Part shown: piece after piece, positions 7,603 through 15,999 of the stretch
Layout: each line of letters starts with the position of its first letter
Numbering within the stretch: the stretch's first letter is position 1
From: Rhizobium etli 8C-3
GTDB lineage: Bacteria > Pseudomonadota > Alphaproteobacteria > Rhizobiales > Rhizobiaceae
Assembly (NCBI RefSeq): GCF_001908375.1
Contig: NZ_CP017241.1
Location: 1,119,001-1,183,000 of the forward strand
Length of the DNA stretch: 64,000 nt
Reading direction: 5' to 3'
Translations under genes and position numbers: made by a program
Notes under the pieces: generated by a model
Database searches by the model: none
The model's input: only the letters and a program-made list of their open reading frames with translations
What the model was told of the DNA's origin: nothing

Positions 7603-7875
7603 TTGTCGCACACGACTCGTCAGAAGAAAAAACTCATCGCCCGTGTCAGCCGCCTCAAGGGTCAGCTGGAAGCGGTTGAGCGCGCGCTGGAGGCCGAGCG
7701 CCCCTGTGGCGACATCCTGCAGCTGCTGGCCTCGATCCGGGGCGCACTGAACGGGCTGACCGGCGAGGTGCTGGAGGATCACCTGCACGAGCACGTGCTG
7801 CATGCGGCCGACGAGAAGGCCCGCGCAGAGGCGGTCGAGGAAATTTCGCAAGTGCTGCGAACCTATATCCGCTGA
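7603..7875 (+). CDS. dmeR: Nickel/cobalt-responsive repressor, RcnR/DmeR family
   Basis: With a TTG start at 7603 the protein is 90 residues, the length of RcnR, and starts MSHTTRQKKK. It then carries His3, Cys35, His60 and His64, exactly the metal ligands known for RcnR. An ATG at 7594 in the same frame would add three residues and displace His3, and its AAAAGG is only one base away, whereas AAAAGG lies 10 bases before the TTG. The protein is an all-helical DNA-binding repressor released by Ni or Co. The C-tract operator lies just upstream and the exporter gene 20 bases downstream. Confidence 0.85.
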   Translation: MSHTTRQKKKLIARVSRLKGQLEAVERALEAERPCGDILQLLASIRGALNGLTGEVLEDHLHEHVLHAADEKARAEAVEEISQVLRTYIR

Positions 7876-7895
7876 AGAGATCGAAGGAGACCGCG

Positions 7896-8864
7896 ATGAG
7901 CACACAAACGCTGGAACACGACCATGTCTTCCTCGGGGCTGGCCACGAGCGCAACGAGCGCCGCGTCTGGTTCGTGATCGCGCTAACGGCGGTGATGATG
8001 GTCGTTGAAATCGGCGCGGGCACCCTATTCGGCTCCATGGCGCTCGTCGCCGACGGCTGGCACATGTCGACGCATGCCAGTGCCCTTCTGATCTCAGCCG
8101 TTGCCTATTTCTATGCCCGCAAGCAGGCTCGCAATCCGCGCTTTACCTTCGGCACCGGCAAGCTAGGCGATCTGGCGGGTTTCGCAAGCGCCATCATTCT
8201 CGCGATGATCGCGCTGCTGATGGCCTGGGAGAGCGCCTTGCGCCTCGCCAACCCGGTCCCCATCAGCGTCGCCCAGGCGATCGGCGTCGCCGTCATCGGC
8301 CTTGCAGTCAATCTCGTCAGCGCCTTGCTGTTGAAGGATAGCGGCCCTCATCATGGGCACAGCTACCATCATCATCATCATCACGGCCATCACACGCATC
8401 ATGATCACCGGGACCATTCCCACCACGGCGGGGGCATCGACAACAACATGCGCGCCGCCTACACCCATGTCCTCGCCGATGCGCTGACCTCGGTGCTTGC
8501 GATTGCCGCACTTTCCTTCGGCAGCCTTTACGGCTGGATCTGGCTCGATCCGCTGATGGGCATCGTCGGCGGTTTCATCGTCGCGCAATGGGCCTGGGGC
8601 CTGATGAAGTCCTCCGGCCGCGTTCTGCTCGATGCGATCGCGGAAGGCGAGGAACTGCCCGGCGAAATCCGCAAGGTGATCGAAACCGGCGGCGACCGCA
8701 TCACGGACCTGCATGTCTGGCAGGTCGGCCCCGGCCATCACGCCGCGATCGTCGCCGTCGCGACGTCCGAGCCTCGCGAGCCTGCTTTCTACAGGGCGAA
8801 GCTCGAAAGCCTGGACGAGCTCTCGCATGTGACCGTCGAGGTCACGCAATTGCAGGCGGCCTGA
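7896..8864 (+). CDS. dmeF: Cation diffusion facilitator, Co/Ni exporter DmeF-like
   Basis: The 322-residue CDF transporter has six predicted membrane helices. The metal-binding segment ADGWHMSTHA lies near residue 52 and its partner VLADALTSV near residue 195. Between helices 4 and 5 is a cytoplasmic His-rich loop at about residues 149-180 with more than 15 His. A soluble C-terminal domain follows. The His-rich loop and the pairing with an RcnR-type gene point to cobalt and nickel efflux rather than zinc. It is co-transcribed with dmeR, 20 bases upstream, and should be induced when that repressor binds metal. Confidence 0.88.
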   Translation: MSTQTLEHDHVFLGAGHERNERRVWFVIALTAVMMVVEIGAGTLFGSMALVADGWHMSTHASALLISAVAYFYARKQARNPRFTFGTGKLGDLAGFASAIILAMIALLMAWESALRLANPVPISVAQAIGVAVIGLAVNLVSALLLKDSGPHHGHSYHHHHHHGHHTHHDHRDHSHHGGGIDNNMRAAYTHVLADALTSVLAIAALSFGSLYGWIWLDPLMGIVGGFIVAQWAWGLMKSSGRVLLDAIAEGEELPGEIRKVIETGGDRITDLHVWQVGPGHHAAIVAVATSEPREPAFYRAKLESLDELSHVTVEVTQLQAA

Positions 8865-8940
8865 TGAGGCCGCAAAGGCGACGACAAGGTGCCACAATCG
8901 CAGCCTAGCTCTTTGTCGTTGATTGAGCCGGAGTGACTTA

Positions 8941-9831
8941 ATGACTGACTTTTCGATCCATCGCCGCACCATCTTGCAGGCGGCGATGCTCTTTCCCGCA
9001 TTTTCCCTTGCCTCATTCGCCCGCGCCTCCGAAACCGACGACGACATTGAGCGCCGGTTGGGGGAGCTCGAAAAGCGCACCGGCGGCAGGCTTGGCGTTT
9101 CCGTCATCGACACCGAAACAAAGGTCACGCTTGGCTATCGCGAAACCGAGCGTTTCCCGATGTGCAGCACCTTCAAGGTACTCGCCTCGGCCATGGTGCT
9201 TTCGCGCGTCGACAAGGGCGAGGAGAATCTCGAGCGCCGCGTGATCTATGACCGGGACAAGCTCGTCTCCTACTCGCCGGAAACGGAAAAACACGTCGGC
9301 GGGGAGGGGATGAGTGTGGGCGATCTTTGCAAGGCGGCGATTACGCTGAGCGACAATACCGCCGGCAACCTGTTGCTTGAAAGCGTCGGCGGTCCGAAGG
9401 CGCTCACCAAATGGTTGCGCTCGATCGGCGACCGCGCGACCCGCCTCGATCGCTGGGAGACTGCGCTGAACGAGGGCAAGAAAGGCGATCCGCGCGACAC
9501 GACGACACCGGACGCGATGCTCGACACGCTCGGCAACGTCGCGCTTGGCTCAGTGCTATCCGAGCCTTCACGCGAAAAGCTCATCGCATGGATGCTGGCG
9601 AACACCACCGGCAATGCGCGTCTTCGCGCCGGTCTGCCGGGAGACTGGAAGGTAGGCGACAAGACCGGCACTGGCGACAATGGTAGCGCTGCAGACATCG
9701 CCATCATCTGGCCGAAGGGCCGCGGCCCGGTCCTCGTGACGGCCTATATCGCCGAGGCGAGGGCGCCGGTGAAGGAATTGAACCTCGTCTTTGTCGAAGT
9801 CGCGAAGATCGTCGCGGGCATGGCGGGATAA
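8941..9831 (+). CDS. bla: Class A beta-lactamase
   Basis: The 296-residue protein carries a twin-arginine-like signal (HRRTILQAAML) and the class A active-site motifs. Ser76-Thr-Phe-Lys79 is the SxxK pair, SDN follows near residue 137, ETALN contains the general-base Glu, and KTG lies near residue 241. It hydrolyses beta-lactams in the periplasm by a serine acyl-enzyme mechanism. A TTG at 8923 is also in frame, but GGAG 7 bases before this ATG favours the start used. No AmpR-type regulator is adjacent, so expression may be constitutive. It converges on the glucose dehydrogenase gene. Confidence 0.92.
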   Translation: MTDFSIHRRTILQAAMLFPAFSLASFARASETDDDIERRLGELEKRTGGRLGVSVIDTETKVTLGYRETERFPMCSTFKVLASAMVLSRVDKGEENLERRVIYDRDKLVSYSPETEKHVGGEGMSVGDLCKAAITLSDNTAGNLLLESVGGPKALTKWLRSIGDRATRLDRWETALNEGKKGDPRDTTTPDAMLDTLGNVALGSVLSEPSREKLIAWMLANTTGNARLRAGLPGDWKVGDKTGTGDNGSAADIAIIWPKGRGPVLVTAYIAEARAPVKELNLVFVEVAKIVAGMAG

Positions 9832-10048
9832 TCAGCGAATTCAAGACGATGCGGCGGAGATATGAATCTAAGACGCATCGTCTTGAATCATTTTGCGAAC
9901 TCAATGCGGTTTTTCGTTCGGATCGTGGACTGGGCTCGATAAGCGGGGCTCCCGTATAGTCCGCCCCGTTGATGCCGGATAACTCGTGTTTGATTGGCCG
10001 GGCAATCTGCTTTTCGATCGCGTTCCTCAGGCTACTTCTGATTTCCAT
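9704..10048 (-). CDS. Doubtful open frame after glucose dehydrogenase
   Basis: An ATG at 10048 has a strong TAAGGAG 9 bases upstream and starts 54 bases after the glucose dehydrogenase stop. The first 50 or so residues (MEIRSSLRNAIEKQIARP...) look protein-like. The rest runs through a long inverted repeat and 130 bases antisense to the beta-lactamase gene, becoming Arg/Pro/Ser rich as antisense frames do. It could be the remnant of a small gene. No family is recognised. Confidence 0.22.
   Translation of the reverse strand: MEIRSSLRNAIEKQIARPIKHELSGINGADYTGAPLIEPSPRSERKTALSSQNDSRRCVLDSYLRRIVLNSLIIPPCPRRSSRLRQRRGSIPSPAPSPRRYRPSRGPGRGPSAR
9839..9888. terminator. Long inverted repeat between convergent bla and gcd
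   Basis: ATTCAAGACGATGCG (9839-9853) and CGCATCGTCTTGAAT (9874-9888) form a perfect 15-bp inverted repeat with a 20-base spacer. It starts 8 bases after the beta-lactamase stop. Its place between convergent genes suggests a bidirectional terminator, although no long T run follows. It could also be a mobile intergenic palindrome. Confidence 0.5.
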
Positions 10049-10101
10049 CGAAAGACTCTCCTTAAAGATTGCAGGCAGACCACAGGCGCCAAAGCTTTTG
10101 C

Positions 10102-12441
10102 CTACGGCAGCGTATAAGCGATCACGTAATCGCCGGGCTTTGTTCCCACCGACCCATGCCCGCCGGCAACCATGACGACATATTGCTTGTTGTCGCTGGT
10201 CGTATAGGTCATCGGCGTTGCCTGGCCGCCGGCGGGCAGACGCGCTTGCCAGAGCTGGTTGCCGTTGGTGGCGTCGTAGGCGCGAAGGTAGTTGTCGACG
10301 GCAGCGCCGAGAAAGGCGATGCCGCCCTTGGTGAGTATCGGCCCGCCGATACCCGGCACGCCGACCTTGAAGGGTAGCGGCAGCGGCGTCATGTCGTGCA
10401 CGGTGCCGTTCTTGTGCATATAGGCGATCTTGCCGGTCCGCAGATCGACGCCCGCGACATAGCCCCATGGCGGCGCCTGGCAGGGGATTTGCAGCGGGCC
10501 GAGGAGCGGTCCCATGAACACGCCGTAGGGCGACCCGTCATTGCGGTTCAGTCCCTGCTCGCTGCCCTTTTCGTCCTGCCCGCGCGGGGGAACCTCGGCG
10601 GCCGGAACGAGCCTTGAGGTGAAGGCGAGATAAGTCGGCATGCCGAACATGATCTGCCGCTCCGGATCGACCGCGACGCTGCCCCAGTTGAAGGTGCCGA
10701 AATTGCCCGGATAGACGATCGTTCCCCCTATCGAAGGCGGCGTATAGCGGCCCTCGTATTTGTAACGGTGAAAGGCGATGCGGCAGGCGAGCTGGTCGAG
10801 GAGCGTGATCCCCCACATGTCCTTTTCCTTCAGCGGATCGGGTGAGAAGGTGAGGTCGGAGATCGGCTGCGTCGGCGCTGTGTGGTCCTCGGGGATCGCA
10901 CCGCCCGGTGCCGGGATTTCCTTGAAGGGAATGATCGCCTCGCCGGTGCGCCGGTCGAGGACGTAGATGTCCCCCTGCTTCGTGGGGGCGACGAGAGCGG
11001 GAACGACGCTGCCGTCCGGCTTCGTGATGTCGACGAGAACGGGCTGGGCCGGTACGTCCATATCCCAGAGGTCGTGATGGACGAACTGCTGCACCCATTT
11101 CAGCTGGCCCGTATTGATGTCGAGTGCCACGACGGAGGAGGAGAATTTTTCGACATTGGCGCTGCGGTTCATGCCGAGCTGGTCCGGCACCTGGTTGCCG
11201 AGCGGGATATAGACGGAGCCAAGCCCTTCGTCGACACTGAAGACGGACCAGCTGTTCGGCGAGTTGGTGACGTAGGTCTGGCCCTCGGGAAGTGGTGCGG
11301 TCTGATCCGGGTTGCCTGAATCCCAGTTCCAGACGAGTGCGCCGGTGTTGATGTCGAAGGCGCGGATGACGCCGGATTGCTCCTGGGTAGAATAATTGTC
11401 GTTGACCGCCCCGCCAATGATGAGCTTGCCGGCGACCGCGACCGGCGGCGAGGTGGAGTAATAATAGCCGGCCGGGTTGTATTTCATGCCGGTCTCCAGC
11501 TGGAGCACGCCGTTGTCGGCAAAGCTTTCGCAGATTTTGCCGTCGGATGCATCAAGCGCGATAAGCCGCGCATCGGAGGTCGGTAGATACACCCGCGCGG
11601 CGCAGGGCTGGCCGGCGGCGACGGCCGGATCGGCATAGTAGGTCACGCCGCGGCAGGTCTGGTGCTGCCGGTCCGGGTTCATGCCGGAGTTGGCGTCATA
11701 TTTCCATTTCTCCTTCCCGGTCTTGGCGTCGAGCGCGATCGCCCAGTTGTGCGGTGTGCACAGATAGAGCGTTTCGCCGACTTTGAGTGGCGTCACCTGA
11801 TAGGTCGTCTCGCCGACGTCGTCCGGCCGCTTCACGTCGCCGGACTGGTACTGCCAGGTGACCTTCAAATCCTTCACATTATCCTTGTTGATCTGGTCGA
11901 GCGGCGAATAGCGCTGACCGAAAGGCGTGCGGCCATATTGGTGCCACTCGCCGTCAGGCACATTGCCGCCGAAGCGCGGCGCGGCCGCCACGACCTCGTC
12001 GGGAAGATCGCCGGCAAGATCATGCGGATCGGTCGTCATCGAATAACCGGCAACGAGAATGGCGATGATCACCGGCACGGCGAGTGGCCAAGGATTGGCA
12101 GGGTAGGGAAGGCCGCTCGGGCTCGAAAAGCCGAGCGGCCTCCGGATCTGCGGCGTCAGCAGCCAAAGCCCGAGCAGAATGATCATTCCGCCGCGCGGCC
12201 CGAGCTGCCACCAGTCGAACCCGGCTTCCCACACCGCCCAGACAAGCGCTACGGCAACCAGCGCCGCATAGACCCAGAGCGCCACGGCGTTGCGCATGAA
12301 AAGTAGCGCTGCGGTGATGAGGAACATCAATCCTGCAAACAAATAGAAGACGCTGCCGCCGAGCATCACGAGCCAAAGCCCCCCGCCGCTGAGAGCCAGT
12401 CCGATGATAAGAAAGAGGATGGAAGTTATAACGATCGCCAT
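10102..12441 (-). CDS. gcd: Membrane-bound PQQ-dependent glucose dehydrogenase
   Basis: The 779-residue quinoprotein has an N-terminal membrane domain of five helices (about residues 1-135) and a periplasmic eight-bladed PQQ propeller with the repeated tryptophan-docking pattern ALDAKTGKEKWKY near residue 240. It oxidises glucose to gluconolactone in the periplasm and feeds electrons to ubiquinone, which is linked to gluconic acid release and phosphate solubilisation in rhizobia. The length matches E. coli Gcd (796). PQQ synthesis genes are not in the window. GGGAG lies 12 bases before the ATG. Confidence 0.92.
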   Translation of the reverse strand: MAIVITSILFLIIGLALSGGGLWLVMLGGSVFYLFAGLMFLITAALLFMRNAVALWVYAALVAVALVWAVWEAGFDWWQLGPRGGMIILLGLWLLTPQIRRPLGFSSPSGLPYPANPWPLAVPVIIAILVAGYSMTTDPHDLAGDLPDEVVAAAPRFGGNVPDGEWHQYGRTPFGQRYSPLDQINKDNVKDLKVTWQYQSGDVKRPDDVGETTYQVTPLKVGETLYLCTPHNWAIALDAKTGKEKWKYDANSGMNPDRQHQTCRGVTYYADPAVAAGQPCAARVYLPTSDARLIALDASDGKICESFADNGVLQLETGMKYNPAGYYYSTSPPVAVAGKLIIGGAVNDNYSTQEQSGVIRAFDINTGALVWNWDSGNPDQTAPLPEGQTYVTNSPNSWSVFSVDEGLGSVYIPLGNQVPDQLGMNRSANVEKFSSSVVALDINTGQLKWVQQFVHHDLWDMDVPAQPVLVDITKPDGSVVPALVAPTKQGDIYVLDRRTGEAIIPFKEIPAPGGAIPEDHTAPTQPISDLTFSPDPLKEKDMWGITLLDQLACRIAFHRYKYEGRYTPPSIGGTIVYPGNFGTFNWGSVAVDPERQIMFGMPTYLAFTSRLVPAAEVPPRGQDEKGSEQGLNRNDGSPYGVFMGPLLGPLQIPCQAPPWGYVAGVDLRTGKIAYMHKNGTVHDMTPLPLPFKVGVPGIGGPILTKGGIAFLGAAVDNYLRAYDATNGNQLWQARLPAGGQATPMTYTTSDNKQYVVMVAGGHGSVGTKPGDYVIAYTLP

Positions 12442-13014
12442 AAAAGCCGGTCTCCCGCTAAGGTGAGCTGGGCATGGTGGGATGGGGACAATTCCGCCGA
12501 ATCAGCGACTTAGGGCGAAGGGACTGTCCTTCAATGGCCACATTTGACGCAGGAAGGCATGGATGGCCGGCGGTATCGGCTCGCATGCAACGCTTCTCGT
12601 GGCGGCCATCCCCTCTCCATCTTGCCGGAGGTGGCCGACAGGCGCCATGGTGCAACAGGCACCTCCTTGAGCGCCAGTCATTTCACGATGAAACGCGCTA
12701 TGGCTGGATTCTACTGGCAAGCACAGGAATGAAAAAGGTGAGGATTGCTCACCTTCTCAAGGCGCCTGTCCTTTCTGCTTCTTGGCTACCGAAGCGGGAA
12801 GCTACAACAAACCCGGCTTCTCGTTTTCAAGACACGCGCAGGCGTCGTATGCGTTTGCATCATCCGAGACGGGAACTGCGATGCCGCTCCGGCATGGGAT
12901 GCGGCTGGGGTGGAGGCCCTAACTATGCGTCGCTTCGGCCTTCCGCCAGATGCCAGGCAGCATTCGCGCATCTCATGTCGCGGCCGGTCTGACCAGGCGC
13001 TGCGCGGAGAAATA
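12442..13014. other. 573-base gap between gcd and selO
   Basis: This is the 5' region of gcd (minus strand) and the 3' side of selO. Several frames are open on both strands, but none has a good ribosome binding site, recognisable domain or consistent codon bias. No clear terminator was found. It probably contains the gcd promoter. Confidence 0.5.
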
Positions 13015-14517
13015 TCACGTCCCGCAAAACGTCTGCAGCACCCGCTCTTGCGGCTTCGGCGGCTCCATATAGGCTGCAAACATCGGCTGGTCGTCGTAAG
13101 GCTTGGAAAGAACCGTCAGCAGCGTCTCGAAGAGCGTGAAGTCGCCATCGTCGGTTGCGGCAACGATCGCCTGCTCGATGCGGTGATTGCGCGGGATGAA
13201 CGCCGGGTTGACCTTGCGCATCGCCTCTGCGCGTTCGGAAGGTGATTGCAGATCGCGCCGCAGCCGCTCGCGCCAGCGTGCCAGCCATTCGCCGCAGGCC
13301 TCCGGCTCGCGGAAGCTCGCGGTAAAGGCGGTCTCGACCGCATCGTCGCCGCCAAGCGCAGAAAGCCGCCGGAAGGCCAGCGTGAAATCCGCCTTACCCT
13401 CCTGCATCAGCGCCAGCAGCGACTGAATCAGGTCCAGATCGCCGTCCTCTTCCGAGACGAGCCCAATCTTGCGGCGCATGCCGGAAAGCCAATGCGCCTG
13501 GAACCGCTTGCCATAATCCGTAATGACGTCGTTGGCGCGTTCGACAGCCGTGTCCTGATTCACATCGATCAGCGGCAGCAGCGTCTCGCCAAGGCGCGCA
13601 AGATTCCACTGGCCGATGCCAGGCTGGTTTGCATAGGCATAGCGACCGTGATGGTCGATCGAGGAGAAGACGGTTGCAGGATCATATGTATCCATAAAGG
13701 CGCACGGCCCGAAGTCGATCGTCTCGCCGGAGACTGACATGTTGTCGGTATTCATCACGCCGTGGATGAATCCGACATGCAGCCAGCGGGCAATCAGCGC
13801 CGCCTGCCGCTCGCAGATCGCTTGGTAGAGCGCAAGATATCGATTTTCGGCAGCCTTCAGCTCCGGGTAGTGCCGCTCGATCACATAGTCGGCGAGAGCC
13901 TTGATGCCGTCGGCATCGCCGCGGGCCGCGAAGAACTGGAAGGTGCCGACGCGGATGTGGCTACCCGCAACACGGGTCAAGACCGCACCCGGCAGCACCT
14001 CTTCGCGATAAACGGGCTGACCGGTCGAAACTGCGGCAAGGGCCCGTGTGGCCGGAATACCGAGCGCATACATCGCCTCGCTGACGATATATTCGCGAAG
14101 CACCGGCCCGAGTGCTGCACGCCCGTCGCCGCGGCGTGAGAACGGTGTCTGTCCGGCGCCCTTCAGCTGGATGTCCCGTCGCTTGCCGTTGCGGTCGATC
14201 ACCTCGCCAAGCAGGATGGCGCGGCCGTCGCCGAGCAACGGCACGAAGCCGCCGAACTGGTGCCCGGCATAGGCCATGGCCAGCGGTTCGGCGCCTTCCG
14301 GCAAGAGATTGCCGGAAAAAATCGCCGCACCCTCGCGCCTCAGCAAATCCACATCGAGGCCCAGTTCGGCGGCGAGTTCCTCGTTCAGCTTGATCAGCCA
14401 CGGCTCGGCCGCCTGGGACGGTTCCTGCCGCGCGAAGAAATGCTGCGGCAACCGCGCATAGCTGTTGTCGAATGGAAAGGCGCACACGGGCGCAGCTTTT
14501 TCAAGAACAGAGGTCAT
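13015..14517 (-). CDS. selO: SelO family protein adenylyltransferase (YdiU)
   Basis: The 500-residue pseudokinase-fold protein begins with the family signature FDNSYARLP (about residues 15-23) and has QLKGAGQTPFSRRGDGRA, the nucleotide loop, near residue 120. The GVMNTDNMSVSGETIDFGPCAF active-site region with its metal-binding Asn and Asp lies near residue 230-250. SelO transfers AMP to Ser, Thr or Tyr of target proteins and matters in redox stress. The C terminus ends in CGT; the Sec of eukaryotic SelO is a Cys here. An upstream in-frame start would add 18 residues, but the motif spacing favours the one chosen. Confidence 0.9.
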   Translation of the reverse strand: MTSVLEKAAPVCAFPFDNSYARLPQHFFARQEPSQAAEPWLIKLNEELAAELGLDVDLLRREGAAIFSGNLLPEGAEPLAMAYAGHQFGGFVPLLGDGRAILLGEVIDRNGKRRDIQLKGAGQTPFSRRGDGRAALGPVLREYIVSEAMYALGIPATRALAAVSTGQPVYREEVLPGAVLTRVAGSHIRVGTFQFFAARGDADGIKALADYVIERHYPELKAAENRYLALYQAICERQAALIARWLHVGFIHGVMNTDNMSVSGETIDFGPCAFMDTYDPATVFSSIDHHGRYAYANQPGIGQWNLARLGETLLPLIDVNQDTAVERANDVITDYGKRFQAHWLSGMRRKIGLVSEEDGDLDLIQSLLALMQEGKADFTLAFRRLSALGGDDAVETAFTASFREPEACGEWLARWRERLRRDLQSPSERAEAMRKVNPAFIPRNHRIEQAIVAATDDGDFTLFETLLTVLSKPYDDQPMFAAYMEPPKPQERVLQTFCGT

Positions 14518-14583
14518 AGGCCATAGGTAGGGCCGTGCAGCCGAGCATGCAAGCCGCACGGCAGCCTGCACATCTGCCGGCGG

Positions 14584-14826
14584 TCAAGAAGCATGAACCG
14601 GCCCTGGTTTGTCGGGAACGGCTGGCTGATCGGCAACATGCGCATGATACCCATTCGGACCGATGCCGATGTCCTGCAACAGGTGACCGTCGAGGCCCTC
14701 AAAGGGTATCAGCCCAGCATCGAAAAGCTCGAAGGCTTCGTGCTGATGCTTGTGCTTGTGGCTGAAAGCATAACGCACTGCTTCCTGGAGCAGGTGGCTC
14801 GGCCGCCATTGTTGGATCAAAACCAT
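14584..14826 (-). CDS. Small protein with DUF1127-like C-terminal motif
   Basis: The 80-residue protein has a His/Lys-rich middle (FSHKHKHQHEAF) and the segment LDGHLLQDIGIGP, which matches the core of DUF1127 (YjiS) small proteins that act in stress and RNA metabolism in rhizobia. GAGG lies about 8 bases before the ATG. It starts 9 bases after the stop of the homocysteine methyltransferase-family gene on the same strand, so the two are probably co-transcribed. A competing frame on the plus strand (14593-14862) also has good codon bias, which lowers confidence. Confidence 0.5.
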   Translation of the reverse strand: MVLIQQWRPSHLLQEAVRYAFSHKHKHQHEAFELFDAGLIPFEGLDGHLLQDIGIGPNGYHAHVADQPAVPDKPGPVHAS

Positions 14827-14835
14827 TATTATACC

Positions 14836-15792
14836 TCATGCGCTCACTGCTTGCGGCGGTAGGCAGGCTTCGCAGATTGCCGTAACATGCCGGTGATCGG
14901 TGCCGCAGCAGCCGCCCAGCACGCGCAGATGCGGCATGCGCGACAATAGCCTCCGGTAGCGGTTGCCGAGATCGATCGGGTCGCCCGCGTCCAGCATCTC
15001 GCTGTCGTCGAGCTCGGTATGGCTCATCATCGAGGCATTGGCGCGGATGCCGTAGATGCGCTTCACCCAGCCGCTGTCATGATCAAGTGCGGCCTCGAAA
15101 TGCGTCGGATGCGCACAGTTGATCATATAATAGACTGGGGCGCCGCCGGTCGCCCAATCCGTCGTTTCGATCGCATCCTGGATGCTGCGCCCGGTCACGA
15201 GCCTACCATCCGTTTCCACGGTAAAGGAGATCGCCGACGGCATGCCATGGGCCTTGGCGGCGCGGGCAACGCCGATCGCCTCGTCGATATTGGTGAGCGT
15301 GAAGGCCGTTACCATGTCCGCCTCCGTCCCGGCGAAAGCCGCGATCTGGGCGCCGTGATAGTCTTCGGCTTCTGAAGCGTTCATCGCGCCTGCTTTGTAG
15401 CCGTCGCCGCGCGGGCCGATCGCGCCGCTGAGGACGATTGGCATTTGCGGCCGCTCGTATTCGCCTCTAAGTCCGGCGAGCAATTCGACGGCGTCCTCGT
15501 TTGCAGCCTTCAGCGCTTGCGGTGAATAGCCGAGCCTGTTGCCCCAGTCGGCGTTGGCGCGCCAGGTCGCCGTGTCGAGCACGAAGCCGATGCCGTGCTG
15601 CCGTGCGATATCGAGATAGCGCCCGTAGTATTCCTTCAGCTTCCTTCGTCCTTCCGGCGAGGCGAGAAGGACAAAGGAAGCGAAATGCGGAAGCTCCATG
15701 CCCTCGTGGAAGATCAGCGTGGTTTCCATGCCGCCGTCGGTGATGAACGTGCCACCGTTTAACTGCGGCAGTCGGTCTCTGTATTTGCTCAT
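14836..15792 (-). CDS. Homocysteine S-methyltransferase family protein
   Basis: The 318-residue protein is a (beta/alpha)8 barrel of the Pfam S-methyl_trans family. The zinc ligands are visible as Cys in MINCAHPTHF (near residue 225) and the paired Cys of GGCCGTDHRH near the C terminus. The N-terminal ITDGGMETTL loop is also typical. The family moves methyl groups from S-methylmethionine, betaine or methylated folates to homocysteine or related thiols. The donor is unknown. It is divergent from a TetR-family gene at 16000, which may control it. Confidence 0.85.
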   Translation of the reverse strand: MSKYRDRLPQLNGGTFITDGGMETTLIFHEGMELPHFASFVLLASPEGRRKLKEYYGRYLDIARQHGIGFVLDTATWRANADWGNRLGYSPQALKAANEDAVELLAGLRGEYERPQMPIVLSGAIGPRGDGYKAGAMNASEAEDYHGAQIAAFAGTEADMVTAFTLTNIDEAIGVARAAKAHGMPSAISFTVETDGRLVTGRSIQDAIETTDWATGGAPVYYMINCAHPTHFEAALDHDSGWVKRIYGIRANASMMSHTELDDSEMLDAGDPIDLGNRYRRLLSRMPHLRVLGGCCGTDHRHVTAICEACLPPQAVSA

Positions 15793-15973
15793 CGGTGGGT
15801 CCGCCCTCGTTTGACCGGTCAGCGCGATCGATCAGGTGCGATTTCTCCTCTTTTAGAGCCTGCTAAACTAGCCGGCTTGCGGTATACTGGTTGCGATTTC
15901 CCGAGTTGACGTTTGAAACCAATCGGTTGGGAAGATGAGGCGGCATGGGTGATGCGTTGAGCCGCGATGAAAA

Positions 15974-15990
15974 CTGTACCGGCGGTACAG
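15974..15990. promoter_or_regulatory. TetR-type operator overlapping the regulator leader
   Basis: CTGTACCGGCGGTACAG is a perfect palindrome with 7-bp arms and a 3-base centre, ending 9 bases before the TetR ATG and abutting its ribosome binding site. This is a classic autorepression position. A weaker AACC-AATC-GGTT element lies at 15917-15928 in the same divergent region. Confidence 0.6.
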
Positions 15991-15999
15991 GAGGGGCTG

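Noticed and set aside
8365..8440. CAT/CAC-rich tandem repeat
   Set aside because: It encodes the His-rich loop of the Co/Ni exporter and is coding sequence, not a CRISPR or satellite array.
12474..12992. Plus-strand open frame between gcd and selO
   Set aside because: No ribosome site, no domain and an Arg/Ser/Cys-rich composition typical of chance frames in GC-rich DNA.
14593..14862. Plus-strand 89-residue frame opposite the DUF1127-like gene
   Set aside because: Good third-position GC, but no family match and no strong ribosome site; the minus strand has the DUF1127-type motif and coupling to the upstream gene.
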